Positions 45,501 through 56,092 of a stretch of DNA of 64,000 nucleotides are shown here, piece after piece. Numbering within the stretch: position 1 is the first letter of the stretch; each line of letters opens with the position of its first letter. The DNA comes from Pocillopora verrucosa (taxonomy: Eukaryota; Cnidaria; Anthozoa; Scleractinia; Pocilloporidae), in the NCBI RefSeq assembly GCF_036669915.1, contig NC_089325.1, positions 2,763,480 to 2,827,479 on the forward strand. The letters run 5' to 3'. A program made the position numbers and the translations under genes. The notes beneath the pieces are model-generated. The model did not search any database and had not been told where the DNA came from. It was given only the letters and a program-made list of their open reading frames with translations.

Positions 45501-48500
45501 TTCCTTACTATATCTATACAATGTCATGCAGACAAGTGATGAGAATAAAGAAAAATATCAATTATGAGATAACTAATTGATTCAATACCAAATTCTCCAA
45601 ACTAACATAATAAGAACTGTTTGGCAGATAGTAAGGAGAATTACTAATGAGACCTTGGGAGTTAAAGGGTTAAGGATAATAGCTTCGATTTGCATGTTTT
45701 ACATGTTGTACACATACATAGTTTTAAATACTTTCAAATAAGTTTCCTTGTTTCCTGTATTACAGTGAAACTTGGACAACCACGAACAAACATTTGGGAT
45801 TGTTATTGTATCAAGAAAAACAAACTAATTGAGGACGAGAAAATTCAACTGTAAGCAGCTCCCCTTGTCAGTTTGCAGTTGGATCTTACCAAATATATCC
45901 CACTTATATTTCAGATGCTTGTGGTTTTCTGAGTTTAAAAGCGACAGTTTTGAGCAGAAACTGATTCAAAGCACAATATTTTTCCATATACTTACTGGAC
46001 CACAAATGGCTTGTCTTTAAAATCAAAAGGCTTACTCAGCAAGGCTGAAATAGCATGGTGTCTTGCCTTTGACTGAAAAAAAAAAAGTGAAAAACAAAGA
46101 TAGTGAGAGATCTAATGGCTGTAAAGTTCAAAGGATGTAACAATTTGGAACAGTTTTGACCAGCAGTGACCCTAAATCATTTCCAGATCCATCCATAATT
46201 AGAACATTGACAAATGGATTCCATGTACCACGTATGCCAAAATTTGGTCAGAACAACAGAATGGCACACAAAGTGCAGCAGAGTGTGTTACTGATATTCT
46301 AACCACATTTAGACATCTTCTGTGATCTATTACAGTGCAGACTTACCACAACATAGAATCTATTTGTTATATATGTTAACCCTTTGAGTCCTACTGGTGA
46401 ATTAGGCAAAATTTCTCCTTACACTGTCAGTACAATATCAAGTAGACAAGTAATGAGAATAAATAATATCAATTAGGGGATTATTGGTTGATCCAATTCC
46501 AAATTCCCCAAACTAACATCACTTAAATTGTATGGCAGACAGTAAGGAGAATTACTAATGAAATCTTTGGAGTTAAAGGGTTAAAGAAGCAAAATGTTGT
46601 CAATAATGGAATCATCTACGCATCTGTCTTCCAGTAGATCGTAAGCAAGAATCAATCAAACAGCATGAAGGAATCAGATGATCATATATTAAATATCTGT
46701 ATAACTCAGTCAAATTTGAAAGTCAATTGTCATGACCTTAGAACTTTTCCCACTTTGAATATCTGGTATGAATGCATGAATGCAGGAAACTGAGAGATAC
46801 TTCTAATTTTATGCCAAAAAGAAAAGCACCTTAAGAACAAGTCCAAGATCCCCACTGAATAACTTGGTGGCAGGCTCCTCAAATGACCATTCACCTGTTG
46901 TGCAAGTGAAAAATAGTAACAATTTAAAGTCTGCTACAGTTACCTGGCACAAAAAAGAATTTGCAGATCACAAAAACACCTGGAGCACATCTCATATTCT
47001 TAATACATAGCTGGAAACATCGATAAGTTTTATAACATAGCTAGTAAATTTGTCTAATCAAATTCAATGGTGCGAGTGTGCTTCATATTCCTATTGTGCA
47101 TACTCATGACATCAGCAAACAAATCCCTTGAGAAAAAAAATTTCCATTGGGTTGAAAATGTTATAAAACAATGGGTTCATACGTCAGCTGTGCGTTTATC
47201 AAGATATGAAGCACTTGGGAAGTTTGGAGAGCACTCAAGAAGCTAGAGTTGCTCTTGGCTACACCTCGAGCAACTCTTACACATCTTTTGTGCTCTCCAA
47301 ACTTCTTGTGTGCTTCATATCTCGATGAACGCACGCTGACGTATGAACCAATTGTTAATTTATGGCACAAAAAAATAATGGTTAAAACAATAAAAAAAAA
47401 AGTGAGAAAAGATATAAAATCTACTAAAGAAATATTTGCCATTTAACTGTTTTCTGGGAATCACATCATGGGAAGAAGAGCAGGGCTCTTGTTTGTTTCA
47501 AACAGCTTCAAAAGCACCTTCTAAAGATATCATGGGGACATTTAATTAGCAATAACCTGTCCTGTTTTTGGTTTACTAACCATTCCCAATAAAATGACTA
47601 AATGTACAATTCATGGAAAACATTTTTTCTCTGGTGGTGGGTCTCTTGGAGAGATCACTTGATAGACAAAGCAACCCTAGACAATGAAGTGTTCTTAAAA
47701 CTAAGTGTTGCCTTGGAGATATTACTGACATTGAAACAATGATTTTTTCTTTCCCATCAACTAAAACCTTTGTCCCCTTGCATCTGTGTTCTTAATCTCC
47801 ATACTGTTCTCTATACATTTCCTAAGGTGCTGACAGGGAGGATTGTTGAACAATCAAGACCTACTTTAGTTAGTGATCATTTCCTTTACTATCATGACCT
47901 TCGTGTGTGATTCAGGGTATATATCTCTTGGAAAAATTAGAGAAAGTTGCTCTCATAGTCAAAGAGTCATGCAGATTTTCCAGTAGTCAGTATTTCAAAT
48001 TCTTTAGTTTACCATAAAAATAAATTCAACTTACCATCATATTTGGCAATTTCAACATCAACTCCATCTTTCTTGGCTTGAGATTTCAACCATCTGTAGT
48101 TTCAAAGATAAAATACATCTTTTAACGATACGGTAGCAAAACATAAATAAAGCTCAAGAACTATTAAAACCGTGTATGCTCAATTCAGTTAGCATTTTAA
48201 ATTGCTTAAGCTTACACAAGGTTATGACAAAATTATAGGAACTACAAGAAAAAGTAGCATTTGCTGGAGACTATCAAAAATTGAGCACAATTATTGTTAC
48301 TATCATGGCACGCTAGCGACTTAAGCTTTCTTGGGTTGTCCTAAGTACTTTGCCAGTCTTGGACAAAGAAATAAGAAAATAATTTTGACAATTAACTAGC
48401 AAATCACACAAACTACCCTCAACTCGTTTGTAATTTATACATCCTGTACTATTCAACAAAGTCAAGACTCCATAAATGTTTTTTTTTACTTTGTTACCAT

Positions 48501-50334
48501 AACTGGTTAGTCTACAGAAACCTTTAAAGGTATAATTATTCAAGTTACAAATGGTACTTTAAATTTTTTCTGATTGCTTTTTAAAGGGGCCTCCATCTCT
48601 CAAGGAGGGTGACATTATCAATAAATCAAACAACACACTTGTTAAGATACAAAGTTGATAACATTCAACTTTTACAGTACAACTGCAGTAGTTGTCAATT
48701 TTTCTTTCTACATTCATACTCTTTACAATGTAGAGCCAGTGTCTTACACTTAAACCCTTAGAGGCCTGACTTCTAATCTCTCCTTACAGTATCACCCTTG
48801 AGTTGAACATAAAGGTTATAGGAATGTGGCAAATGATCACAAATTCAAGAAACTCCTGATCATCAAACAAATTCTCCATGCTATTACTACAGGAAATATA
48901 GAGGGATGGTGTGGAGAATATAAACACTAATCCTGAGTTGTTAAAGGTTCAAAAGGAATATGAATACAGCTAGTTTAACAACGAGTCCTTAAGATATTTA
49001 TACTGAATAAAGACACTGGTATTTTGCCTATGACAAGTATAAAGGAAACTTGGTTTTTGTAGAAAGGAAGGTGGGGTATGCAAGCTAATAGTGTACTTTG
49101 TGTAGAGGTTTTAAGGCATGCCTTGGTAGCTTCGAGAAACTACAACAATTTTTGTTGAGAAAATTTCACTCCTGATTCTCAGCAGTAGCCCAAACATTGC
49201 AACCTGTTGCCTACAAAAACAGCTTTTATTATTTGTTTGAGAAACACATTGAGTTGCATGGATCGCATTGGTAATTGCCACACCAATATAAATATTTGTA
49301 GATACATCTGCTACAAAAAATTCTGCAAAGTGATAATAAACTTTATCAACAACACACTTTTTTGTTAAGGAAAATCTAAAATTTTTTCTTCCTCTCTTAC
49401 TGCAATTTAGATAAGCTTTCTGATTATACGTGTGTTTTTGTTTTGAGGAACACTCCCTTATTCTACAATAGTGAAACCCATTGTGTACGCTTTAAAACCA
49501 TAGCAAATGTCAGAGGGTTCTTGCACCTGTTGGGCTGGATTCACGACATAGCTATCTCTGTACTTGCTATCTACAGATTCCCTAACAAAATGATTCGGAA
49601 CTTTCAAGTTATCAGAGTCAAGACATGTGCTGCTTATCAAATAAGGAAATAAGTACGAGACAAAAATTTAGGCGTGATGAGTTGACAAAAACATAATGCA
49701 TAGCGCATCAAAAACCTTGTCGAGCCACTCTAAAGAGAAATATCCCAGATGCTACTTTTTTTTTCAATACAAAGGTGTACAGAAAGCAACAAAGGAGGTG
49801 AGGGATATTTTCTGGAAGAAGTTTTTAAAACAAAAACTACTTGACTGTATAAACATCAAGACCTCGTGCAAACTTCCTTTTGCAAGCCAGCCTGTCATGC
49901 GTTTACACGCTGGCGATCGCTTAATGCAAACTGCAACAAAGGCCCGCAAACATCCAACAGAGAATTAATCTAACACACGCCATCTGAAAATAATGTTGCT
50001 TACCTGTTCTGAAATTCGCCACGGATTGCAAAAGGTTCGGAAAAAAATACGGAGTCTTCATTTTCAAGACTGATAACCGGCGGTTTGTATGGTTCAATTT
50101 CAGGTGCCTTCTTTTTCTCCTTGCCCTGTAAAAACGTAGGTAGACAATTACGTTTAAGAAGCGATTCTCCATTTATACAATAATTTTGATACTTTCTTGA
50201 TCTTCTGGTTCGCTTTCGCTGTCGCTGTCCAAATCTTCTTCATCTTCGACTTCAACATCGTCAGCAGCCCAAGATGACAAAGTACAAAGAAGTACTACAA
50301 GTGCCAAGTACACGAGTATCTGTTTTAACCGCAT
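39565..50334 (-). CDS. CANX: Calnexin
   Basis: Eighteen exons: 50334-50179, 50125-50004, 48093-48035, 46894-46830, 46072-45996, 45180-45099, 44724-44656, 44051-43695, 43221-43110, 42911-42799, 42620-42546, 41909-41806, 41619-41574, 40967-40845, 40414-40346, 40234-40184, 39862-39827 and 39651-39565. All phases agree; about 600 residues. A signal peptide ([16 protein letters not shown]) leads an acidic stretch, then the ER-lumen lectin domain ([23 protein letters not shown]). The P-domain has repeats of KPDDWDE and GxWxxPxIDNPxY type. A membrane segment in exon 14 ([21 protein letters not shown]) precedes an acidic/Lys cytosolic tail. Calnexin holds monoglucosylated glycoproteins during folding. 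The tail lacks an obvious RKPRRE-like ER-retention end; a further 3' exon could be hidden in the nearby gap. Confidence 0.95.
40472..40682. mobile_element. Diverged TTAA-type short element
   Basis: Calnexin intron sequence similar to 15256-15484 (CCCTTTACAC start, GACAAGGAGAATTTC, AACAATCATTTCC). A relative lies at 41973-42180. Ends are decayed. Confidence 0.4.
43410..43619. mobile_element. TTAA-type short element, left end decayed
   Basis: Calnexin intron. It ends GGGAGTTAAAGGGTTAA at 43619 and internally matches the 14682 copy (CTCCAGCTGCTAAACATTTCC). Confidence 0.5.
44090..44195 (-). repeat. Possible tRNA-derived SINE head
   Basis: The minus strand has TGGCTCATTGGTAGAGTCAT, a good A-box context, followed by GGTCTGAGGTGC, a weak B-box. 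Intronic; no cloverleaf is apparent, so this is not a functional tRNA call. Confidence 0.4.
45254..45466. mobile_element. TTAA-flanked short element
   Basis: Calnexin intron. TTAACCCTTTCACTACC start and GGGAGTTAAAGGGTTAA end. It shares its right TTAA with the next element. Confidence 0.65.
45463..45673. mobile_element. TTAA-flanked short element, abutting the previous one
   Basis: TTAACCCTTTAACTCCCA to GGGAGTTAAAGGGTTAA, the best-preserved ends in the window (~16-bp inverted repeats). It lies directly against 45254-45466, with the shared TTAA at 45463-45466. Confidence 0.75.
46376..46584. mobile_element. TTAA-flanked short element
   Basis: TTAACCCTTTGAGTCCTAC start, GGAGTTAAAGGGTTAA end; the interior is closely related to 45463-45673. 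Confidence 0.7.
47168..47356. mobile_element. Foldback MITE in calnexin intron
   Basis: The left arm ATGGGTTCATACGTCAGC...TTTGGAGAGCAC pairs with the right arm GTGCTCTCCAAAC...GCTGACGTATGAACCA. Arms are ~70-80 bp with a short loop centred near 47262. Confidence 0.8.
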
Positions 50335-51904
50335 ACTGATAAATTAGGGGCTATAACCGAAAATTTCCGACAGTTTTCGATAGTTTAGAGATCTAAAGGG
50401 GATAGACAGGAAAATCGAAGAGTCACGCCGCTAAAATACGGCAGAGAGAAATTCAAATGAAACGCGTGGACGTTATTGAATGGTCAAAGTCAGCGACGCA
50501 TGGCTCCTAAGCCGCTCGAGACTGGGATCGGTTTTTCACTGAGCCAATCACAGGGCTTGTACTATCGGACTATTATGAAAGTGCTGGGAAGTCGCAAGTC
50601 ACAGTGATAATCAGCTGACAAGGAATCTTCATGTTAAAGAAGTGAGATAATTTATATTTTCCATTATTTGGACATACATAAATCATGGGACTGGAGCATT
50701 TCCTTAAGGTAACCAAGCTGTTTCCAAATTCTTTGCTCTCTTTCCAGTATCAAAATACCTGTAGCATAAATAACCCAAAATAACAAAAAATAAAAAAAAA
50801 CTTTGTGTCATGATCATGGTTAAGACACTCTTGTTACAGACAGAAACATCATACATTTGGCAGCATAATGGGTCAATAAATGCAACCCAATTTATCAACA
50901 TACACCTGCTTCTTTTCTCTCAGTGTAAAAGTTTATTAATGCAAACAATCCTGAGTACTCCTATTTTTCACTGATACCAGTAGTTTTCCCCAGATTTGCA
51001 TGGTTACATGAAAAAAGTACCCCAAATCACTTCTTGGTCATGTTCAAGCTATAGCAGAATATCAGCTCACTTCTGGATAAGAGAGTGAGAGTATTCAAGA
51101 CATGTCTTATTGAAGTAAGGAAACCTTGAAAAAAATCAAAAATTAAAGTTTTAGATAAACCTATCAAAACTAATGAAGAGGAAAAATCCCTTATAAAAAT
51201 TCTCAAATGTTTAAATCATTTATGACTGGCATAAAACCATCCTGAGTAAAACACTTCTCATGAGCAATAAATTCCTGTATCTACAACCTGCCAATCATTA
51301 AATCCAAACATTTTTTAAAAGGAAAATTTTATACTCAGAAAGCTTCACACTCATCATCTGCAGCTTATGTTCCCCCAAAAAATCACTAATAGGCTTTATA
51401 TAAAACTGAAAACTAAGAAAAGGGGCTGTGCAACCAGTGACAGAGACTAGAAATCTCTATCAAGATTTAGCAGCAAAAGAACTCAAACACAGTGATACAT
51501 ATCACTTTTTGGAATAACTATGGTCATCTTTTTAATGTGATCACATGATTTGAAAACCCAGAGCAATATGCATGACTAAGAACTATCAGAATAGAGGGCC
51601 TCCTTTACCTCTTTGGTGTCACCAAAAAACTTGGAATCATGGCAGGATTGCATTTAACACTGCCCGAAATATGAACCATTGAAAATTTATGAAAGAGGTA
51701 AGTTTCTAATGAAACTATGATGATACATCGGTGGGAGAGTAGAACAGGGTAATTTAGTATTATCAACTGAGTTGATAACGCAAACTTTTAGCATATTTAG
51801 GCTCTAAATTAAAAAGAAGTGTTTTTTTTAGATCAAAGTTTGAACCTCCTATTAAAAATTTTTTAGATCCCCCCCCCCCCCCCCCATAATAGTCAAACAT
51901 AACT
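50335..51904. other. Intergenic: calnexin upstream region and 3' flank of GH35 gene
   Basis: Contains the presumed calnexin promoter (a CCAAT motif at 50544-50548 lies on the plus strand). There is a fragment of Penelope-like end sequence (ATTATCAACTGAGTTGATAA, about 51758-51777) and a run of 17 C at 51869-51885. No gene is seen. Confidence 0.5.
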
Positions 51905-53836
51905 TCAGTCTATGGGGTGAACTGTCCCATTTATAGATGGGCTTGCCACAAATTCAACAAAGCAGCTTGAAGGGAATTCACAAGGAGCACCATCCAGTTC
52001 AAGTAAAACCAAAGAGGAGGGCTGTTGATTTGGTGAGAGCACACTGGCTGGAACAAATAAAGTCTCCTGAGGACCAACTACAGGCCAGTAGCGACCCAGG
52101 TTAAATCCATTGACAAATGCTTGTCCTTTGCTCCACCCTGGAAGCTGAAGAAATGTGTCAGATGCATTTCCTTTTGGGTTTGGTGGAATCTCTCCATGAA
52201 AAAACGATGGTGCAAAGTCATCAGCAGCAAAAGGGTCAAGAACATTGTTGTTGTATTCATTTTGAAGGAGAGAAGTCAAGTTTGAAACAACATTGGCCAA
52301 ATTTATTGGATAGATTTGCCAATTTGTTAAGATATTTCCATTGATTGTAACATTTCCAACAATTCCTTTCGGATCACAAATGGAGGGTCCATAGTTGATT
52401 CGCCCAACATTCTCAACAAGAATGTCAAGTTGCAAGAATTCTCCAATATGTAGAGTGATCTCTGTCTGATTTGGATTGCGGTACAAAGTAGCTTGACGAA
52501 CCCTTCCAACATAGATAATGGCTCTGTCACGGGCTACACTGGTAAAAGATAGGGTAACAGTTGATTGAGCAAATCCCTTTGGAATCTCAGTTCTGTACAG
52601 AACAAACCCATAGTTCTGTTCAATCTGTTCCATGGTTAAAGGAAATGTTGCATTCACTGGGCCATATGGAGCAGCAAGCTTGGGCACAAGATCAAGAAAT
52701 GTTGAGATTTGTGTCATCTGAACTTTTCCATATGCAAACTTGGTTGTATTAGCTGGGATAGGAATTACAGGAATGGCTTCATGCTTTGAAATTGTTTCAC
52801 GTAGAATCATGAATTTTGTGGTGGTGTCACCTGCCTCTGTTAAGGGTGCATCATAGTCGTAACTGGTGGGATTGGGATGAAGAACTGAACCACTGTATTG
52901 TGCACCATTCATAAAACCAAAATTGGTACCTCCCTCATACATGTAAAAGTTTACAGATGCATTCATAGACAAGATTTTGTCCAGTGTGTTGGCGATAGAT
53001 GTGGCTGACCTCATCTGGTGAGGTTCTCCCCAATTATCTAACCAACCAGCATAGAACTCGGTGTTGACTAGGGGTCCCCTAGGAGAAAATTTGCGCATGA
53101 CAGCAAAGGCACTCTCAGGGTTAGTTTTAGGTCCAAAGTCAACAGTTGCATATAGAGACGATACCGTGCCACACTGCAAATACGATTCCGCGTCACCGTC
53201 AACTGTAAATAAAATCACATTGTTCCCCAGATAATACCTGAATAACTGTGCCAGAAGTTCCATGTAAGCGTGATCGCAAGCTGGGAAACTTCCGTATTCG
53301 TTCTCCACTTGGACTGAAATAATTGGGCCTCCGTTGTCATACAAAAGCGGTTTTAGTCGCGGTAAAAGAACTCCCATCCAATTCTCTACGGCCATGATGT
53401 ACTCTTTGCTTTCCATTGACCTCAGTGATATTGATGTATTTTTCAACAGCCAAGCTGGAAAACCCCCAAACTCCCACTCGGCGCAAATGTAAGGACCAGC
53501 TCTTACGATGACAAGAAGTCCAAGACTGTTTGCAAGCTCAATAAAACTCACGATGTCCGCGTCTCCTTCAAAGTTGTACTGTCCATAAACCGGTTCGTGA
53601 ATATTCCAAGCAACGTAAGTCTGAACAGCGTTCAAACCGCCTGCCTTCATCTTCATGAGTCGATCTCTCCAGTAGAAACTCGGAACACGAAAGTAATGAA
53701 AGCTTCCGGATATATAACGAAATGGCTCGCCGTCTTTTAGAAAACAATCGTTTTCGTAGTCAATGACGAATGAACGAGATTCAGACTGTCCTAGGACAGC
53801 AAACAAGGGCAAGAGGATTGCCCAGATGGACGCCAT
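51905..53836 (-). CDS. Beta-galactosidase-like glycoside hydrolase family 35 protein (paralogue 1)
   Basis: An intronless frame of 643 residues from ATG 53836. A signal peptide covers about residues 1-20, so the protein is secreted or lysosomal. The GH35 TIM barrel begins around residue 24. The acid/base Glu is E180 in VENEYGSF and the nucleophile Glu is E260 in LVNTEFYAGW, eight positions before the human GLB1 equivalents. AGPYICAEWEFGG and YMYEGGTNFGFMNG are typical barrel motifs. The C-terminal jelly-roll part ends with GKAFVNG-like GQAFVNGFNLGRYWP. GH35 enzymes remove terminal beta-galactose from glycans. There is no ER-retention signal. Length fits animal GLB1/GLB1L proteins. The neighbouring paralogue at 56093 is the same strand and also intronless. 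Confidence 0.93.
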   Translation of the reverse strand: MASIWAILLPLFAVLGQSESRSFVIDYENDCFLKDGEPFRYISGSFHYFRVPSFYWRDRLMKMKAGGLNAVQTYVAWNIHEPVYGQYNFEGDADIVSFIELANSLGLLVIVRAGPYICAEWEFGGFPAWLLKNTSISLRSMESKEYIMAVENWMGVLLPRLKPLLYDNGGPIISVQVENEYGSFPACDHAYMELLAQLFRYYLGNNVILFTVDGDAESYLQCGTVSSLYATVDFGPKTNPESAFAVMRKFSPRGPLVNTEFYAGWLDNWGEPHQMRSATSIANTLDKILSMNASVNFYMYEGGTNFGFMNGAQYSGSVLHPNPTSYDYDAPLTEAGDTTTKFMILRETISKHEAIPVIPIPANTTKFAYGKVQMTQISTFLDLVPKLAAPYGPVNATFPLTMEQIEQNYGFVLYRTEIPKGFAQSTVTLSFTSVARDRAIIYVGRVRQATLYRNPNQTEITLHIGEFLQLDILVENVGRINYGPSICDPKGIVGNVTINGNILTNWQIYPINLANVVSNLTSLLQNEYNNNVLDPFAADDFAPSFFHGEIPPNPKGNASDTFLQLPGWSKGQAFVNGFNLGRYWPVVGPQETLFVPASVLSPNQQPSSLVLLELDGAPCEFPSSCFVEFVASPSINGTVHPID

Positions 53837-56092
53837 GTTCGAGTGGGTAATGTTTTAAATCCCTTCATATGATAGTATCAAATTTCAGTCACACGATATT
53901 CAATGGCAATTGTTCAGACACTGTTTTAGAAGCACCGATTCACTTCAAAATGCCCAGTTTCTTGTTGTTGAAAATATTCAACACGTGTTTTAAGACGTGC
54001 AACTTAGCAGAGGGTCATTTATTAGATCAGAATATGCCAACAAGGTAGTGAGGTAAATTTTTGTGGCTGCCACTCGCGTTCACGTGACTGAAATCATTAA
54101 TCATCCTCAGGGACATTATTTATAGCCTGTCGGGGGGAAGGGGGAGGGGGTGGAGTAGTTTGGGAGTAGGATCACATGGATTACAGGGGGAATGGAGGCA
54201 GGATCAGAATAGAATATAAAGGGGGAACCATGGGAAATTGTCTGCCAATAAACTGCCAATCATTGGAGCATCATGGGAATTTTAGAGCCATATGGAGGAT
54301 CAGAATGTATGGTGAAACACCCGAAATCCCCTAGCCCCTGTCCCCCAAGGGATAAAAAGTGATCAGTCCTTTAGTCTCTCCATGCAGGATTGAGGAAGGA
54401 CAAGGTTCTGTTATCGTACATTTTGTAATGGGGTCTTCACTTCTTTTCCACAAAATGCACCAGTCAAACTGAAATTTGGCAAGTATCTCTGCTCGCATGA
54501 ATTTTTCACCCCCCTCCCCCACTTACCCATCATTTTTGGTCTATCATTTCTTTCCAGTTTATCCAGTTTTGTTTGGTTGGTTTGTGTCAGCTTTCTAAGT
54601 TTCTGTTCATGTTTTTATTAATTGCTGAACACTTGATCTTTACATAGAATTGCCACCCAAACAAATATTTTAATCTTTAACCCCTTTGGATGACTAGCAT
54701 CTTACTTTTCTTTACCATTCCACCCCTGAATCACTCAGTAAGGTCACAAGGAAAAAACTTATTGACACCTACCAAAGAAGCTCTTGATTTTCAAACAAAT
54801 TCTCCTTACAAGCACCTTTGGAAATGTATAGAGAACAGTATAGAGAGAATGCATACTGATGTTTTGGTGTAAAGGGTTAAATGTCCACATTTAGGTTTAG
54901 TGAGAAAAAGCAGAGCTCTGGAAAGGAATATAATATGCATGCCAAGAAAGTACAACTAAATGCAGTGATAACAATAAGCAAAACTTATTCCCTACTTTCT
55001 AACAATCTCAAGCATTGACCACTAACAGCCATGCTGCAGACTATTATTACAATTTAAATAACAGAAACTATGTTTTCATTTGATTTATGACATGTTATTT
55101 GATATCTAATATCTCTATAAAGCAAATTAACAGCGCATACTAATTACCAAAGTAATTCCACTAAATTGCAGGAAAATTATCAAAACTGTACCTCTCCCTA
55201 CAATCCAAGCACAACCTTTGCCTACTATTGGGGCTAAAAACTCTTCTTTCAATTGAAATTAAAGTACATGAGGATGATTGGTTTGGCCCTAGTACCAGCA
55301 TGGTTCATTTCAAATGTATATGATCTAATACAGAGGATGCATAAAGTAAAAGCATTTCTTAACTAACTGTCTTGGTTCAGACTTTTAAGGAGACACTTGA
55401 TTTTTTTAAAATTGATTTATGGCCCTATGCACCTTACAGTTTTTATTGCAGCCCACACATTAAAGATAACTGCAGTTACTACAAAAAGACAAACATAACT
55501 CTCTATGATTCCAGTAGTCATTATTATGTATCACTGACATCTACCTGCCCTTCCAATTCCTTATCAAGCGAAATGTAGTTATGTAGTAAGATGTACTTGG
55601 AAATTGCACATCCAGCACTGGAAAAGATTTATGATTTGTAGAGCCTTTGGATTGGAACACTTTTGCAAGCCCTGATCATTAAGAAACATTTGTAATTATT
55701 ACTGACTTGAAAAAAAATTTTTTCCACTGAGAGTGAGGGCTGAAGAGCACCCCCAGGACCCTCCAATAGTTATACCCTTGCCCACTTTGATTTGAATGTC
55801 TATTGAGATAAACATGAAACAAGGAGTAAGACTGGAAAAGGTTGATGCCTTTGTGTTCTGAGAACTTCTGACCTTGTTAGCAGTCACCTTCAATGAAATA
55901 AAACTAGCTGTTTTGAAGTCTAGGGTAGGGTGACATCAACTTGTTATCTTATAAATTGTGGTTAAATCATGGTTTGAGATTTCTGAAGATACTGATATCC
56001 ACCTATAATTGTTCACAAGCATTGACTCTACATCTAAGTTATTAAAGTAGCTGTTCAGTGGTCAGTGTGTAATTTTCCAGCAAGAATGCATA
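53837..56092. other. Intergenic region between the GH35 paralogues
   Basis: Upstream of paralogue 1 and downstream of paralogue 2. Apart from a TTAA-flanked element at 54677-54880 and a G-rich stretch at 54130-54155, nothing is recognised. Confidence 0.5.
54677..54880. mobile_element. TTAA-flanked short element
   Basis: TTAACCCCTTTGGATGAC start and GTGTAAAGGGTTAA end, with internal CAAATTCTCCTTACAAGC related to the other copies. Confidence 0.55.

Noticed and set aside
50460..50550. CCAAT at 50544 and CCACG (minus) at 50464 as an ER-stress element of calnexin
   Set aside because: Spacing is ~75 bp and orientation does not fit the CCAAT-N9-CCACG pattern.
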